In this document: piece after piece, positions 6,938 through 16,310 of the stretch
Layout of the letters: every line of letters starts with the position of its first letter
Position numbering within the stretch: the first letter of the stretch is position 1
Source: Deltaproteobacteria bacterium
Lineage (GTDB): Bacteria > Myxococcota_A > UBA796 > SXON01
Reading direction: 5' to 3'
Length of the DNA: 64,000 nt
Assembly (NCBI GenBank): GCA_947445035.1
Contig: CANFCK010000021.1
Coordinates: 1 to 64,000, forward strand
Position numbers and translations under genes: made by a program
Notes under the pieces: model-generated
What the model was told of the DNA's origin: nothing
Seen by the model: the letters and a program-made list of their open reading frames with translations, nothing else
Databases searched by the model: none

Positions 6938-8130
6938 GCGACGGCACCAGCGTTCCGCCGATCCCATCGGAGCTGCTCACCCTGAACATCGGTCCCGCCC
7001 ATCCGGCCACGCACGGCACGCTCCGGTTGCAGGTCCAACTCGACGGCGAAACGATCGTCAACACCGGCTGCGAGATCGGCTACCTCCACCGCGGCTTCGA
7101 AAAGCAGTGCGAGACGGTCTACTACCAGTTCGTCATTCCGTATGCGGAACGCCTCAACTACATGGGCCCGGTCCACAACAGCAACGCGTGGTGCTTTGCC
7201 TGCGAGCAGTTCTTGGGCATCGAAGCCCCGCCCCGGGCGCAAGCCCTGCGCGTCATCACCAGCGAAATGGCGCGAATCATCGATCATGCCGTTTGTATCG
7301 GCACCAATCTCGTTGACATCGGCGCGCTGACCAACTTCTGGTACATGTACAACTACCGGGAAAAGATCTACGACCTTTACGAGGAGCTCTGCGGCGCCCG
7401 GATGATGGTCAATTACCCCCGTATCGGCGGCGTTTCCCAGGATGCCCCCGACGGCTGGTTCGACAAGCTGCTGACGACCATCGGCGAAATGCAGGAAGCT
7501 GTGGGCGACGTCCAGCACCTCGTAGAACGCAACCGCATCTTCATGGACCGTACCATCGGCGCGGGCGTGATCACCAAGGAGCTGGCGATCTCGCACGCGG
7601 TCACCGGCCCGTGCCTCCGCGCCGCCGGCATCCCGTACGACGTCCGCAAGGCTCAGCCCTACTGGGGCTACGAGAAGTACCAGTTCGACGTGCCTACCGC
7701 CGAGGGTGGCGACACCTACGATCGCACCATCGTGCGCTTCCAGGAAATGTACGAGTCCTGCAAGATCATCCGGCAGGCCGTCGCGTCGATCCCGGGCGGC
7801 GCGGTCATGGTTGAGGACCACCTTGTCGCCTTGCCCGCCAAGGACAAGGTCTACAACACGATGGAAGGGCTGATCAACCACTTCAAGTTGATCATGCACG
7901 GCATCCAGCCCCCCAAGGGCGAGCTTTACAGCGCCACTGAAGGCGGCTGCGGTGAGCTCGGCTTCTACATCGTCTCGGACGGGAGCCCCAAGCCGTGGCG
8001 GGTACGCATCCGGCCCCCGTGCTTCGCCAACTACAGCACCTTCCCCAAGATCATTCAAGGCAAGATGCTGGCCGATGCCATCGCCGCCTTGGGTTCCATC
8101 AACATCATCGCCGGCGAGCTGGATCGATGA
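6934..8130 (+). CDS. nuoD: NADH-quinone oxidoreductase subunit D
   Basis: 398 aa from ATG 6934 in the ATGA overlap with nuoC. This is the 49-kDa subunit, homologous to the large subunit of NiFe hydrogenases, and forms the quinone-binding cavity with NuoB. Seen: GPAHPATHGTLRLQVQLDGE near the N-terminus (with the quinone-site His), GYLHRGFEKQCE, and the C-terminal end IIAGELDR that matches the usual ending with a final Asp-Arg. Its length is as in other bacteria. It overlaps nuoE by ATGA. Confidence 0.95.
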   Translation: MSDGTSVPPIPSELLTLNIGPAHPATHGTLRLQVQLDGETIVNTGCEIGYLHRGFEKQCETVYYQFVIPYAERLNYMGPVHNSNAWCFACEQFLGIEAPPRAQALRVITSEMARIIDHAVCIGTNLVDIGALTNFWYMYNYREKIYDLYEELCGARMMVNYPRIGGVSQDAPDGWFDKLLTTIGEMQEAVGDVQHLVERNRIFMDRTIGAGVITKELAISHAVTGPCLRAAGIPYDVRKAQPYWGYEKYQFDVPTAEGGDTYDRTIVRFQEMYESCKIIRQAVASIPGGAVMVEDHLVALPAKDKVYNTMEGLINHFKLIMHGIQPPKGELYSATEGGCGELGFYIVSDGSPKPWRVRIRPPCFANYSTFPKIIQGKMLADAIAALGSINIIAGELDR

Positions 8131-8693
8131 GTCACAGCGCCCCGAACGCGGTGTCGCGCGGCCCACGTGAGTGGTCTGCCGAACAAAACGCTGAAATCGT
8201 CGCCATCCTGGCGCGCTACCCCACAAAGAAGGCGGCGATCATGCCGGTTTTGTGGATGGCGCAGGATGCCTGGGAGTGGATCGACCTCGACATCATGCGC
8301 CTGATCGCTCGCACGCTGGACCTGCCGCCCAGCCACGTGCACGCCGTCGCGTCGTTTTACACGATGTTCAAGAAGGCGCCGACCCACCGCTACCACATCC
8401 AGATCTGCCACACGCTCTCGTGCGCGTTGGTCGGTGCGGAGAAGATCGTCGCGCACATCGAGCGTCGCCTCGAATGCGACGAGCACGGCAACAGCAAGGA
8501 CGGTTTGTTTACGCTTTTGCGCGTGGAGTGCCTGGCCAGCTGCGGCTCCGCCCCGATGGCCCAGATCAATGAGCACTTCTACGAGCGCCTCACCCCCGAG
8601 GTCGTCGACCAGGTGATCGACGCGCTGCGCGCAGGTACCAAACTCCAAGAGCCCCGGCCGGAGGCGGACCAATGGATTTTCCCCGTATCCTGA
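8127..8693 (+). CDS. nuoE: NADH-quinone oxidoreductase subunit E
   Basis: 188 aa from ATG 8127 (ATGA overlap with nuoD). This is the thioredoxin-fold 24-kDa subunit of the NADH dehydrogenase module, binding the 2Fe-2S cluster N1a. Both ligand pairs are visible: CHTLSC and, about 45 residues later, ECLASCG. The helical N-terminus (ILARYPTKKAAIMPVLWMAQ) matches the family. The last 22 bases overlap nuoF. Presence of E, F and G shows that this complex can take electrons from NADH directly. Confidence 0.94.
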   Translation: MSHSAPNAVSRGPREWSAEQNAEIVAILARYPTKKAAIMPVLWMAQDAWEWIDLDIMRLIARTLDLPPSHVHAVASFYTMFKKAPTHRYHIQICHTLSCALVGAEKIVAHIERRLECDEHGNSKDGLFTLLRVECLASCGSAPMAQINEHFYERLTPEVVDQVIDALRAGTKLQEPRPEADQWIFPVS

Positions 8694-9952
8694 CCGGCAA
8701 CTGGGAGGTTCCCGACGTGCACCGCATCGCGGTGGCGCGCACCCGGGGGACCTACAGCCGTCTGCCCAAGGCGCTCGGCATGGCGCCGAGCGAAATCACC
8801 GCCCTCGTCAAGGACAGCGGCCTCCGCGGGCGCGGCGGCGCCGGCTTCCCCACCGGGGTGAAGTGGGGCTTCGTGCCTCCCGCCGAAAAGCGCGGTGGAA
8901 AGGCTGTCTATCTGCTGTGCAACGCGGACGAGTCCGAGCCGGGCACGTTCAAGGACCGCTACCTGATGTGGTGCGACCCGCACCTGCTCATCGAGGGCAT
9001 GATCATCGCCAGCCGCGCGCTGGACTGCCACCTCGGGTACATCTACATTCGCGGCGAGTTTCGCTACATCGCGCGTCGTCTCGACGAAGCGCTTGCCGAG
9101 GCCTACGCGGCGGGGCTCCTCGGAAAGAACATCCAGGGTAGCGGTCACCACTTCGACCTGTACGTGCACGTGGGCGCCGGCGCCTACATCTGCGGCGAAG
9201 AAACTGCGCTCATCTCGTCGCTCGAGGGAGAGCGAGGCCAGCCCAAGCTGAAGCCGCCGTTCCCCGCCGTCGAGGGCGCGTGGCGTAGCCCGACCATCGT
9301 CAACAATGTCGAAACCCTCGCCGTCGTCCCCTGGCTCATCGAGAACGGCGCCGCCGCCTACAAGGCAATTGGCACCGAGAAGAGCCCTGGCACCAAACTA
9401 TTCAGTGTCTCCGGGCATGTTAGGCGCCCGGGAGTCTACGAGGTGCCGCTGGGCATCCCGATGACCCAGTTCATCGAGGAACAATGCGGTGGCCTCTTGC
9501 CCGGGCGCACGCTCAAGGCGGTCATCCCTGGCGGCAGCTCGGTGCCCGTGATGACCCCTGACGAGGTGGCCAAGTGTTCGATGGACTACGAGTCTATCAG
9601 CCAGAACGCGGGGAGCTACCTGGGTTCGGGCGGCTTCATCGTCATGGACGACACCACCGACCTAGTCGAGGCGCTGACCAACTTGCTCCGCTTCTACGCC
9701 CACGAAAGTTGCGGGCAGTGCACGCCGTGCCGCGAAGGTTGTGGTTGGATGTACCAGATTCTCTGTCGTGTCCGCGACGGCGACGCCAACGTCCAGGACC
9801 TCGCGACGCTGCGGGACCTCGCCGACAACATCCACAGCAAGACCATCTGCTTCTTCGGAGCCAGCGCGGCCATGCCCGTGCAGAGCTTCCTCACCAAGTT
9901 CCGCAGTGAGTTCCTGGATCGTGTCCAGGGCCGCGGCGCCGGAGCCGCCTGA
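8672..9952 (+). CDS. nuoF: NADH-quinone oxidoreductase subunit F
   Basis: 426 aa. This is the FMN- and NADH-binding subunit. Seen: GLRGRGGAGFPTGVKWGF (the NADH-binding glycine-rich loop), NADESEPGTFKDR (FMN site), GAGAYICGEETALISSLEG, and the 4Fe-4S (N3) motif SCGQCTPCREG plus a later Cys in SKTICFFGASA. It is the entry point for electrons from NADH. It overlaps nuoE by 22 bases and shares one base with nuoG (TGATG). Its length is normal. Confidence 0.95.
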   Translation: MDFPRILTGNWEVPDVHRIAVARTRGTYSRLPKALGMAPSEITALVKDSGLRGRGGAGFPTGVKWGFVPPAEKRGGKAVYLLCNADESEPGTFKDRYLMWCDPHLLIEGMIIASRALDCHLGYIYIRGEFRYIARRLDEALAEAYAAGLLGKNIQGSGHHFDLYVHVGAGAYICGEETALISSLEGERGQPKLKPPFPAVEGAWRSPTIVNNVETLAVVPWLIENGAAAYKAIGTEKSPGTKLFSVSGHVRRPGVYEVPLGIPMTQFIEEQCGGLLPGRTLKAVIPGGSSVPVMTPDEVAKCSMDYESISQNAGSYLGSGGFIVMDDTTDLVEALTNLLRFYAHESCGQCTPCREGCGWMYQILCRVRDGDANVQDLATLRDLADNIHSKTICFFGASAAMPVQSFLTKFRSEFLDRVQGRGAGAA

Positions 9953-11502
9953 TGCCGAAGGTCAAAATCAACGACACCGAGATCGAGGTGCCCGCCGGCA
10001 CCAACATGATCGAGGCCGCCAAGCTCGCGGGCGTCGAGATTCCCCACTATTGCTACCACCCGCACCTCAGCGTGGCCGGCAACTGCCGCATGTGCATGTG
10101 CGAGTCGGTGACCCCGCGCGGCTCAGTCCTCGAGATCGCCTGCAACATGCAGGCGCGCGAGGGTCTCGCCATCCGGACGGACACCGACCAGGTCAAGGCA
10201 GTCCGCAAGTCGGTGATGGAGTTCTTGCTCGTCAATCACCCGCTTGATTGCCCGATTTGCGACCAGTCGGGCGAGTGCCGGCTCCAAGACTACTACATGG
10301 ACCACGGCCAGTACGACAGCCGGGGGCTCGAGCCCAAGGTCTCCAAGCACAAACGCCAGGACATCGGGGACCACATCGTTCTCGACGCGGAACGCTGTGT
10401 GCAGTGCAGTCGCTGTGAGCGCTTCGGCGATGAAGTCACGGGAACCGGTGATTTGCGGCTGATGAATCGTGGCGATCATACGGAGATCGGGATGTTTCCC
10501 GGCACGCGGCTGGAACACGACTACCAGGGAAACCTCGCGGACATCTGTCCGGTCGGAGCCCTGACCAGCAAAGACTTCCGCTTCGAACGCCGGGTCTGGT
10601 ACCTGCGGGAGACGGCGGGGCTATGCACCGGCTGCGCCACCGGCTGCAACATCCAAGTGTGCCACCAGGATGGCGAGGTCTTCCGCTACCTCCCCCGCCG
10701 CAACGACGACGTGAACAAAAGCTGGATCTGCGATCCGGGCCGCGATCTGCACAAACGCGTCGGCAGCCTGGAGCGCATCCTCCGCGCCCGCGTGGACGGC
10801 TCTCCGTGCACGACTGCGCAGGCTGAGCTGGCCACACGGATCCGCGCAGCCGGCAACCGTGTCGGTTTTGTGCTCGGCACCCAGGCAAGTCTCGAAGCCA
10901 ACTGGGCGCTCATCCAGCTCGCCCGCGGCAACTGCCCTGAAGCGCGGTTCTTCTGGGTTTCGGGCAATGACGGCGACGCCATCGAAAAGTCCGACCACCT
11001 GCTGATGGACATCGACAAGAACGCCAACACCGCCGGCGTGCAGTTGCTGGCCGAGTGGGTCGGCAACGTGGGCGACACCGACGCCCTCCGCGAGGCCGAT
11101 CTCGCTTTGCTGATCGTGCTCGAAGACGACATCGTCAGCCGGCTCAACGGCGGCGCCCTTCCGGAGCTCGCCTACTTTGGCTCCCGCGAAAACGCGACGT
11201 CCGCGCAGGCGTCGCTGGTGATTCCGGTCACCCACCCCGCCGAAATGGACGCGACGTACGTCAACCGCCAGGGCCGCGTGCAGCGCAACCGCCGCGCAAC
11301 CAACCCTCTCGGCGAGGCCGCGCCGGCCTACGCTGCGCTCGAAAAACTCGGCACAGCTCTCGGTAAAGCGCCGGGCACCGGACTTCCGGTCGCGACCTTC
11401 CTTTCGTTGGCCCGTGCCGTTCCGCGCCTCGCGGGACTGGACTACAAGGTCCTCGGCAACACCGGACGCCTGCTTGCGCCGCCGGTGGCGGAAGCCAAAT
11501 GA
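9952..11502 (+). CDS. nuoG: NADH-quinone oxidoreductase subunit G, short form
   Basis: 516 aa, against about 900 in Escherichia coli. The iron-sulfur part is complete: a 2Fe-2S domain (HYCYHPHLSVAGNCRMCMCE), the His-Cys cluster (HPLDCPICDQSGEC), a 4Fe-4S cluster (CVQCSRCERFGDEV with CPVGALTS later) and a further Cys set (CTGCATGCNIQVC, then WICDPGRD) that looks like cluster N7. What follows is a reduced molybdopterin-oxidoreductase-like domain of about 270 residues, much of the usual C-terminal part being absent. This domain binds no cofactor in known complexes I, so a shortened version should still carry electrons. ATGA overlap with nuoH. Confidence 0.92.
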   Translation: MPKVKINDTEIEVPAGTNMIEAAKLAGVEIPHYCYHPHLSVAGNCRMCMCESVTPRGSVLEIACNMQAREGLAIRTDTDQVKAVRKSVMEFLLVNHPLDCPICDQSGECRLQDYYMDHGQYDSRGLEPKVSKHKRQDIGDHIVLDAERCVQCSRCERFGDEVTGTGDLRLMNRGDHTEIGMFPGTRLEHDYQGNLADICPVGALTSKDFRFERRVWYLRETAGLCTGCATGCNIQVCHQDGEVFRYLPRRNDDVNKSWICDPGRDLHKRVGSLERILRARVDGSPCTTAQAELATRIRAAGNRVGFVLGTQASLEANWALIQLARGNCPEARFFWVSGNDGDAIEKSDHLLMDIDKNANTAGVQLLAEWVGNVGDTDALREADLALLIVLEDDIVSRLNGGALPELAYFGSRENATSAQASLVIPVTHPAEMDATYVNRQGRVQRNRRATNPLGEAAPAYAALEKLGTALGKAPGTGLPVATFLSLARAVPRLAGLDYKVLGNTGRLLAPPVAEAK

Positions 11503-12923
11503 GCGAGTTCTGGACCGACTTCCTGATTGTCATCGCGCGGTGCGTCTTCTCGGTCGCCTTCGTGATGAACATCGTGCCGCTTTTGATCTGGGGCGAACGC
11601 AAGGGCGCGGCCTACATCCAAGACCGGCCCGGTCCGAATCGCGCCCCGATCGACCTGCCAAATCCCTTGGACGTGCCTCGCCTTTTGGGCGCCGTCATGG
11701 CCGGGCAGCCGCTGGTCTACAAGCCCATCGTCTCCCTCCGGGCCGCCGGTTTGATCCACACGTTGACCGACGTGGTGAAGCTGGCCTTCAAGGAGGACGT
11801 CACTCCCGACCACGTCGAGAAGTTCTATTGGTTCATCGCGCCAGTCATCGCGATGACGATTTCGTTGTGCACCTTCGCGGTGGTCCCCTTCGGCGATCAG
11901 CTGCTGGGCGTACACTTGCAGGTGTCCGACCTCGATGGCGGCTTGCTCTTCGTGCTCGCCCTCACCTCGTTGGGCGTGTACGGAATCATGCTGGCGGGCT
12001 GGTCGTCGAACAACAAGTTCTCGCTCCTCGGCGGCCTGCGGTCCAGCGCACAGATGGTCAGCTACGAGCTGTCGATGGGCCTCGCGGCGGTGGTCGTCTT
12101 CCTCATGGCAGGCTCCGTGTCGCTGTCGAAGATCGTGGAGATGCAGCAGCAGCCCCTCGATCTCGGCTTCATCGCCATTCCCGCGATGAACTGGACGGCG
12201 CTGTCTCCGTTCGGCTTTTTGGCGTTCTTGCTCTTCTGGGTCAGCGCCTTCGCGGAGACCAACCGGACGCCCTTCGACCTCCCGGAAGGCGAGGCTGAGC
12301 TGGTCGGTGGCTACCACACCGAGTACTCCAGCTTCCGCTTCGCGCTGTTCTTCATGGCGGAGTACGCCAATATGATCGTGGCCTCGGCGGTCACGGCGAC
12401 GCTTTTCTTCGGCGGCTACGCGGTGCCCTTCCTGGACGGCGCGACCATCCGGGCCAACGCCGACGTCATCCTGGCCGTGCTCGGCTTCGGCGCCGTGCCC
12501 GCGTTCACGACCTTTGCCGTGATCGCCTTCAAACGGCAGACCCGGCCGTTCTATCAGGTGCTCGCCGCCGAAGACCCAAGGCGCAATGAACCGAAATTCT
12601 GGACAGGGCTCTGGTTGGGCGCCGCCGCCGCACACGGAGGGCTCGGCGTCCTCGGCCTGATGGGCGGGCTCGCCGCGCTGTCGACTTGGGCGAGCCTGCC
12701 CGAGCTTGGCGGCGACCTGGTGGCCGCGGTGCTTCACGTCTCTTCGCTTGGCGCCAAGGTGCTGATCGGCTGCTGGATCATGATCTGGGTGCGGTGGACG
12801 GTTCCCCGCATGCGGTACGACCAACTCATGAACCTGGGGTGGAAGTACATGCTCCCCGTCGCGCTCGTCAACGTGTTCCTCGCTGCCGGCTGGATCATCC
12901 TCCGTCACGAACTGTTCGCCTAG
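11499..12923 (+). CDS. nuoH: NADH-quinone oxidoreductase subunit H, C-terminally extended
   Basis: 474 aa, longer than the roughly 325 of Escherichia coli. Membrane subunit that joins the membrane arm to the quinone cavity. Conserved segments: ERKGAAYIQDRPGPNRAP near the N-terminus, AETNRTPFDLPEGEAELVGG and YHTEYSSFRFALFFMAEYAN. Two regions are larger than usual: an insertion around residues 60-110 (VYKPIVSLRAAGLIHTLTDV and the following KEDVTPDHVEKFYW), and a C-terminal extension with at least two more hydrophobic helices (about residues 375-400 and 410-435). Extended NuoH forms are known in some Deltaproteobacteria. Confidence 0.93.
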   Translation: MSEFWTDFLIVIARCVFSVAFVMNIVPLLIWGERKGAAYIQDRPGPNRAPIDLPNPLDVPRLLGAVMAGQPLVYKPIVSLRAAGLIHTLTDVVKLAFKEDVTPDHVEKFYWFIAPVIAMTISLCTFAVVPFGDQLLGVHLQVSDLDGGLLFVLALTSLGVYGIMLAGWSSNNKFSLLGGLRSSAQMVSYELSMGLAAVVVFLMAGSVSLSKIVEMQQQPLDLGFIAIPAMNWTALSPFGFLAFLLFWVSAFAETNRTPFDLPEGEAELVGGYHTEYSSFRFALFFMAEYANMIVASAVTATLFFGGYAVPFLDGATIRANADVILAVLGFGAVPAFTTFAVIAFKRQTRPFYQVLAAEDPRRNEPKFWTGLWLGAAAAHGGLGVLGLMGGLAALSTWASLPELGGDLVAAVLHVSSLGAKVLIGCWIMIWVRWTVPRMRYDQLMNLGWKYMLPVALVNVFLAAGWIILRHELFA

Positions 12924-12934
12924 GAAGGACGTCC

Positions 12935-13498
12935 ATGGCACTTCCCAAGCCCAACAAGACGCTGACTCTCACCGAGTCGTCGTACATCGTCGAGGTGCTC
13001 AAGGGCATGGCTCTGACGATGTCGCACGTCATCAAGAACCTGCTCAACCAGGACTTCCGCACCATCGAGTACCCCGATGTGCGCAAGCCGATGACCGCCC
13101 GGTACCGCGGCGCGCACCGGCTGCTGCTGCGGCCCGACGGCGGCATCAAGTGTGTGGCATGTATGTGCTGCCCGACGGTGTGCCCGGCCAACTGCATCAC
13201 GATTGTCGCCGGCGAGAACCCGGATGATCCCGCCGAGAAGTTCCCGGTCAGCTTCGACATCGACATGCTCCGATGCATCTACTGCGGCTTCTGCGTCGAA
13301 GCCTGTCCGAAGGACGCGATCCGGATGGACACCAAAATCTACGAAATCAACGCCTACAACCGGCAAGACATGGTGCACAGCAAGGCCTACATGGTCAACC
13401 TGATGGACGGCCTGAAGCCCGAAGCCGGGACGGCCTACCATGTGGACAAGACGCTCGCTCCGGCTGGCTACACCGCCGAAGCGCCGGTGCGCCCATGA
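12935..13498 (+). CDS. nuoI: NADH-quinone oxidoreductase subunit I
   Basis: 187 aa from ATG 12935, with AGGAAGGA just upstream, the best ribosome-binding site in the operon. Ferredoxin-like subunit holding clusters N6a and N6b. Both 4Fe-4S motifs are present: CVACMCCPTVCP (with one extra Cys inside the usual spacing) and CIYCGFCVEACP. It bridges NuoG and NuoB in the electron path. It has a tail of about 40 residues after the second cluster region. ATGA overlap with nuoJ. Confidence 0.95.
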   Translation: MALPKPNKTLTLTESSYIVEVLKGMALTMSHVIKNLLNQDFRTIEYPDVRKPMTARYRGAHRLLLRPDGGIKCVACMCCPTVCPANCITIVAGENPDDPAEKFPVSFDIDMLRCIYCGFCVEACPKDAIRMDTKIYEINAYNRQDMVHSKAYMVNLMDGLKPEAGTAYHVDKTLAPAGYTAEAPVRP

Positions 13499-13998
13499 CC
13501 GAAGCGGTGCTCTTCTACCTGTTCAGCTTCCTCGCGGTGGTCGCGGGCCTCAGCGTCGTGGTCCAGCGCAGCCCAATCGCGAGCGCGCTTTCATTGGTAG
13601 TGTGCTTCTTTGCGCTGGCGGCTGACTACGTGATGCTCGACGCGCACTTCGTGGCCGTGGTCCAGGTGCTGGTCTACGCCGGCGCCATCATGGTGCTTTT
13701 CATCTTCGTCATCATGCTCCTGAACATCCGCGAGCCGGGACCCACTCCGATCGGGCTGATCAGTCGCCGGGGGCTCGTCGGCATCGGCATCGCAGCGCTG
13801 ATGGGCGTCGGGCTGATTGCCGGTCTCGACGGGCTGGTCCACACGCCCGCCCCCGAGCTGCCAAAAGGGTACGGCACCATCCACAACATCGGCGAACAGC
13901 TCTTCAGCGACCGCTACCTTCTCCCTTTTGAAGCGGTGTCGCTGCTCCTCACGGTCGGCATGATCGGAGCCGTCGTGCTCGCCAAGCGGGAGGTCTGA
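13495..13998 (+). CDS. nuoJ: NADH-quinone oxidoreductase subunit J
   Basis: 167 aa from ATG 13495. Hydrophobic membrane subunit with about five helices, among them [39 protein letters not shown] (the helix with a pi-bulge in solved structures, conserved YAGAIMVLF) and a C-terminal [19 protein letters not shown]. Its place between nuoI and nuoK and its length fit the subunit. One base is shared with nuoK (TGATG). Confidence 0.94.
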   Translation: MTEAVLFYLFSFLAVVAGLSVVVQRSPIASALSLVVCFFALAADYVMLDAHFVAVVQVLVYAGAIMVLFIFVIMLLNIREPGPTPIGLISRRGLVGIGIAALMGVGLIAGLDGLVHTPAPELPKGYGTIHNIGEQLFSDRYLLPFEAVSLLLTVGMIGAVVLAKREV

Positions 13999-14306
13999 TG
14001 GAAGCCGTCGGTCTCACGCCCGTCCTCGTCGTCAGCGCCGTGCTCTTCGCGCTCGGCGTCGTCGGCGTCCTCACCCGCAAGAACGCGCTGATCGTCTTCA
14101 TGAGCGTGGAGCTGATGCTCAACGCCGTCAACCTCGCCTTCGTGGGCTTCTCTCGCCAAAACGGCACGGTGGATGGCCATGTCTTCGCGGTATTCGTGAT
14201 GGCGGTCGCCGCCGCCGAGGCCGCGGTCGGTCTCGCGCTGGTCATTCTCTTGTTCCGCAACCGCGTGACCGTGGTCCTCGATGACCTCGATCGGATGAGC
14301 GGATGA
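13998..14306 (+). CDS. nuoK: NADH-quinone oxidoreductase subunit K
   Basis: 102 aa, three membrane helices, MrpC-like. Conserved Glu residues needed for proton translocation are seen in [18 protein letters not shown] and [18 protein letters not shown]. Its length is typical. It overlaps nuoL by four bases. Confidence 0.95.
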   Translation: MEAVGLTPVLVVSAVLFALGVVGVLTRKNALIVFMSVELMLNAVNLAFVGFSRQNGTVDGHVFAVFVMAVAAAEAAVGLALVILLFRNRVTVVLDDLDRMSG

Positions 14307-16306
14307 TGTCCTCGCAGCTTGTCACCCTGGTCCCAGCGTTGCCGCTCCTTGGGGCGGTGGTCAACGGACTTCTTCTCCAGAAGCGCGCGTCGCGGGTCGT
14401 CGCCGGCACCATCGCATCGGTGATGGTGGGCCTCTCCGCAGTCCTGAGCTTCATGGCGTTGGCCGGGCTCATGGGCCACGACGCCGCCCCGCTCGAAGCG
14501 CACCTGTGGACGTGGATGCAAGCGGGAAGCTTCTCCGCCGACATCGCCTTCCGTGTCGATCAGCTCACCGCCACGATGATGTGCGTCATCACCGGGATTG
14601 GCTTCCTGATCCACGTGTACTCCATCGGGTACATGGACGACGAAGCCGACAAGGACTCGGTCTGGCGCTTCTTCTCCTACTTGAACCTGTTCATCTTCGC
14701 GATGCTCCTCCTCGTCATGGGCGACAACTTCTTGCTCATGTTCGTGGGCTGGGAAGGCGTCGGCCTGTGCAGCTACCTACTCATCGGGTTCTGGTACGAA
14801 AACGACGACTTCGCCAGCGCGGGCAAGAAGGCGTTCATCACCAACCGCATCGGTGACTTCAGCTTCGTTTGCGGGTTGTTCCTGCTCTACTGGAGCCTTG
14901 GCGACCACGCGACGCTCAACTTCCACAAGCTCGAGGAGGTCATTGCGCACCACCCCGAGCTCGTCGGTGGCATCGGCGGGGTCGTGGTCACTGCGGTTTG
15001 CCTCCTGTTTTTCGGCGGAGCAACTGGTAAAAGCGCGCAGATTCCGCTTTACGTGTGGCTGCCCGACGCGATGGCGGGACCGACGCCGGTGTCGGCGCTC
15101 ATCCACGCGGCGACCATGGTCACCTCCGGCATCTACATGATCTGCCGGTTGAACTTTCTCTTCGTGATGTCTCCGGTGGCGATGGCCACGATCGCCACCA
15201 CGGGCGCCCTCACCGCCTTCGTCGCGGCGACCATCGCGGTCACCCAGAACGACATCAAGAAGGTGCTGGCCTACTCGACCGTGTCGCAGCTGGGCTTCAT
15301 GTTCCTCGGTGTCGGTGTCGGCGGGTTTGTCGCCGGCTTCTTCCACGTCATCACCCACGCCTTCTTCAAGGCGCTGATGTTCCTTGGTTCCGGCTCGATC
15401 ATCCATGCGTTGCACCACGAGCAGGACATGCGGAAGATGGGGGGGCTGCGCAAGTACATGAAGCTGACGTTTGCCGCCTTCCTCATGGGCTATCTGGCGA
15501 TCATCGGCATCCCGGGGTTCTCCGGGTTCTTCTCGAAGGACGAGATTCTGTGGCTGACGTTCATCACCCCGGTCTTCGATGGGCTGCCCTTTGGCACCGT
15601 GATGCCGAAGGTCTTGTGGGCGCTCGCGACGGCCACCGCGCTCCTCACCGCGTTCTACATGAGCCGGCTGATGTTCATGACATTCTGGGGCGACTACCGC
15701 GGCGCCAGTCACGACGCGCACGGGCACGGGCACGAGGCCCACGGCCACAAGCCCCACGAATCGCCGATGCTACTGGTGCTCCCCCTGGTGGTGCTCGCGG
15801 CGTTGTCGGCGGTGGGCGGCTTGCTGAACCTGCCACACTGGCTCCCGATGCACGGCTCGTTGCACCACTTCCTCGATCCGGTCTTCGAGCACGCCCACGT
15901 CGCCTTCCCCGAGGACAACCCACTGGAATTCCCGCTGATGGTGCTCACCCTCCTGGGCATCGCCGGCAGCGTCGCGTTTGCCTACACGCTCTACATCAAA
16001 GACCCCACCCGGCCGGCCGCGCTCGCCGAGCGCTTCCGCAAGCTGCACACGGGCAGTCTGAACAAGTGGTACGTCGATGAACTTTACCAGGCCGCGATTC
16101 TGACCCCGATCTACGTCACGTCGCGACAGGTGCTCTGGGCCATCGTCGACGCCCAGGTCATCGACGGGGTCGTCAACGGGGCGGCCACCCTCGCCCAGAA
16201 GGCGGGGACGGCGCACGGGCGCTTGGGCGGCGGCAAGGTCCAGGTCTACGCAATCTTCATCGCGGCTGGGGCAGCGCTGCTCGCCACCGCCTACGCGGTC
16301 GGGTGA
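14303..16306 (+). CDS. nuoL: NADH-quinone oxidoreductase subunit L
   Basis: 667 aa. Distal antiporter-like proton pump subunit with about 16 helices and the long lateral helix near the C-terminus. Motifs: [19 protein letters not shown] (conserved Glu), [20 protein letters not shown] (pumping Lys), [28 protein letters not shown] and [16 protein letters not shown] His-rich stretch ([19 protein letters not shown], about residues 470-490) sits in a loop; such loops vary between species. It starts in an ATGATG run, overlaps nuoK, and is followed by nuoM after 4 bases. Confidence 0.95.
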   Translation: MMSSQLVTLVPALPLLGAVVNGLLLQKRASRVVAGTIASVMVGLSAVLSFMALAGLMGHDAAPLEAHLWTWMQAGSFSADIAFRVDQLTATMMCVITGIGFLIHVYSIGYMDDEADKDSVWRFFSYLNLFIFAMLLLVMGDNFLLMFVGWEGVGLCSYLLIGFWYENDDFASAGKKAFITNRIGDFSFVCGLFLLYWSLGDHATLNFHKLEEVIAHHPELVGGIGGVVVTAVCLLFFGGATGKSAQIPLYVWLPDAMAGPTPVSALIHAATMVTSGIYMICRLNFLFVMSPVAMATIATTGALTAFVAATIAVTQNDIKKVLAYSTVSQLGFMFLGVGVGGFVAGFFHVITHAFFKALMFLGSGSIIHALHHEQDMRKMGGLRKYMKLTFAAFLMGYLAIIGIPGFSGFFSKDEILWLTFITPVFDGLPFGTVMPKVLWALATATALLTAFYMSRLMFMTFWGDYRGASHDAHGHGHEAHGHKPHESPMLLVLPLVVLAALSAVGGLLNLPHWLPMHGSLHHFLDPVFEHAHVAFPEDNPLEFPLMVLTLLGIAGSVAFAYTLYIKDPTRPAALAERFRKLHTGSLNKWYVDELYQAAILTPIYVTSRQVLWAIVDAQVIDGVVNGAATLAQKAGTAHGRLGGGKVQVYAIFIAAGAALLATAYAVG

Positions 16307-16310
16307 TCGG

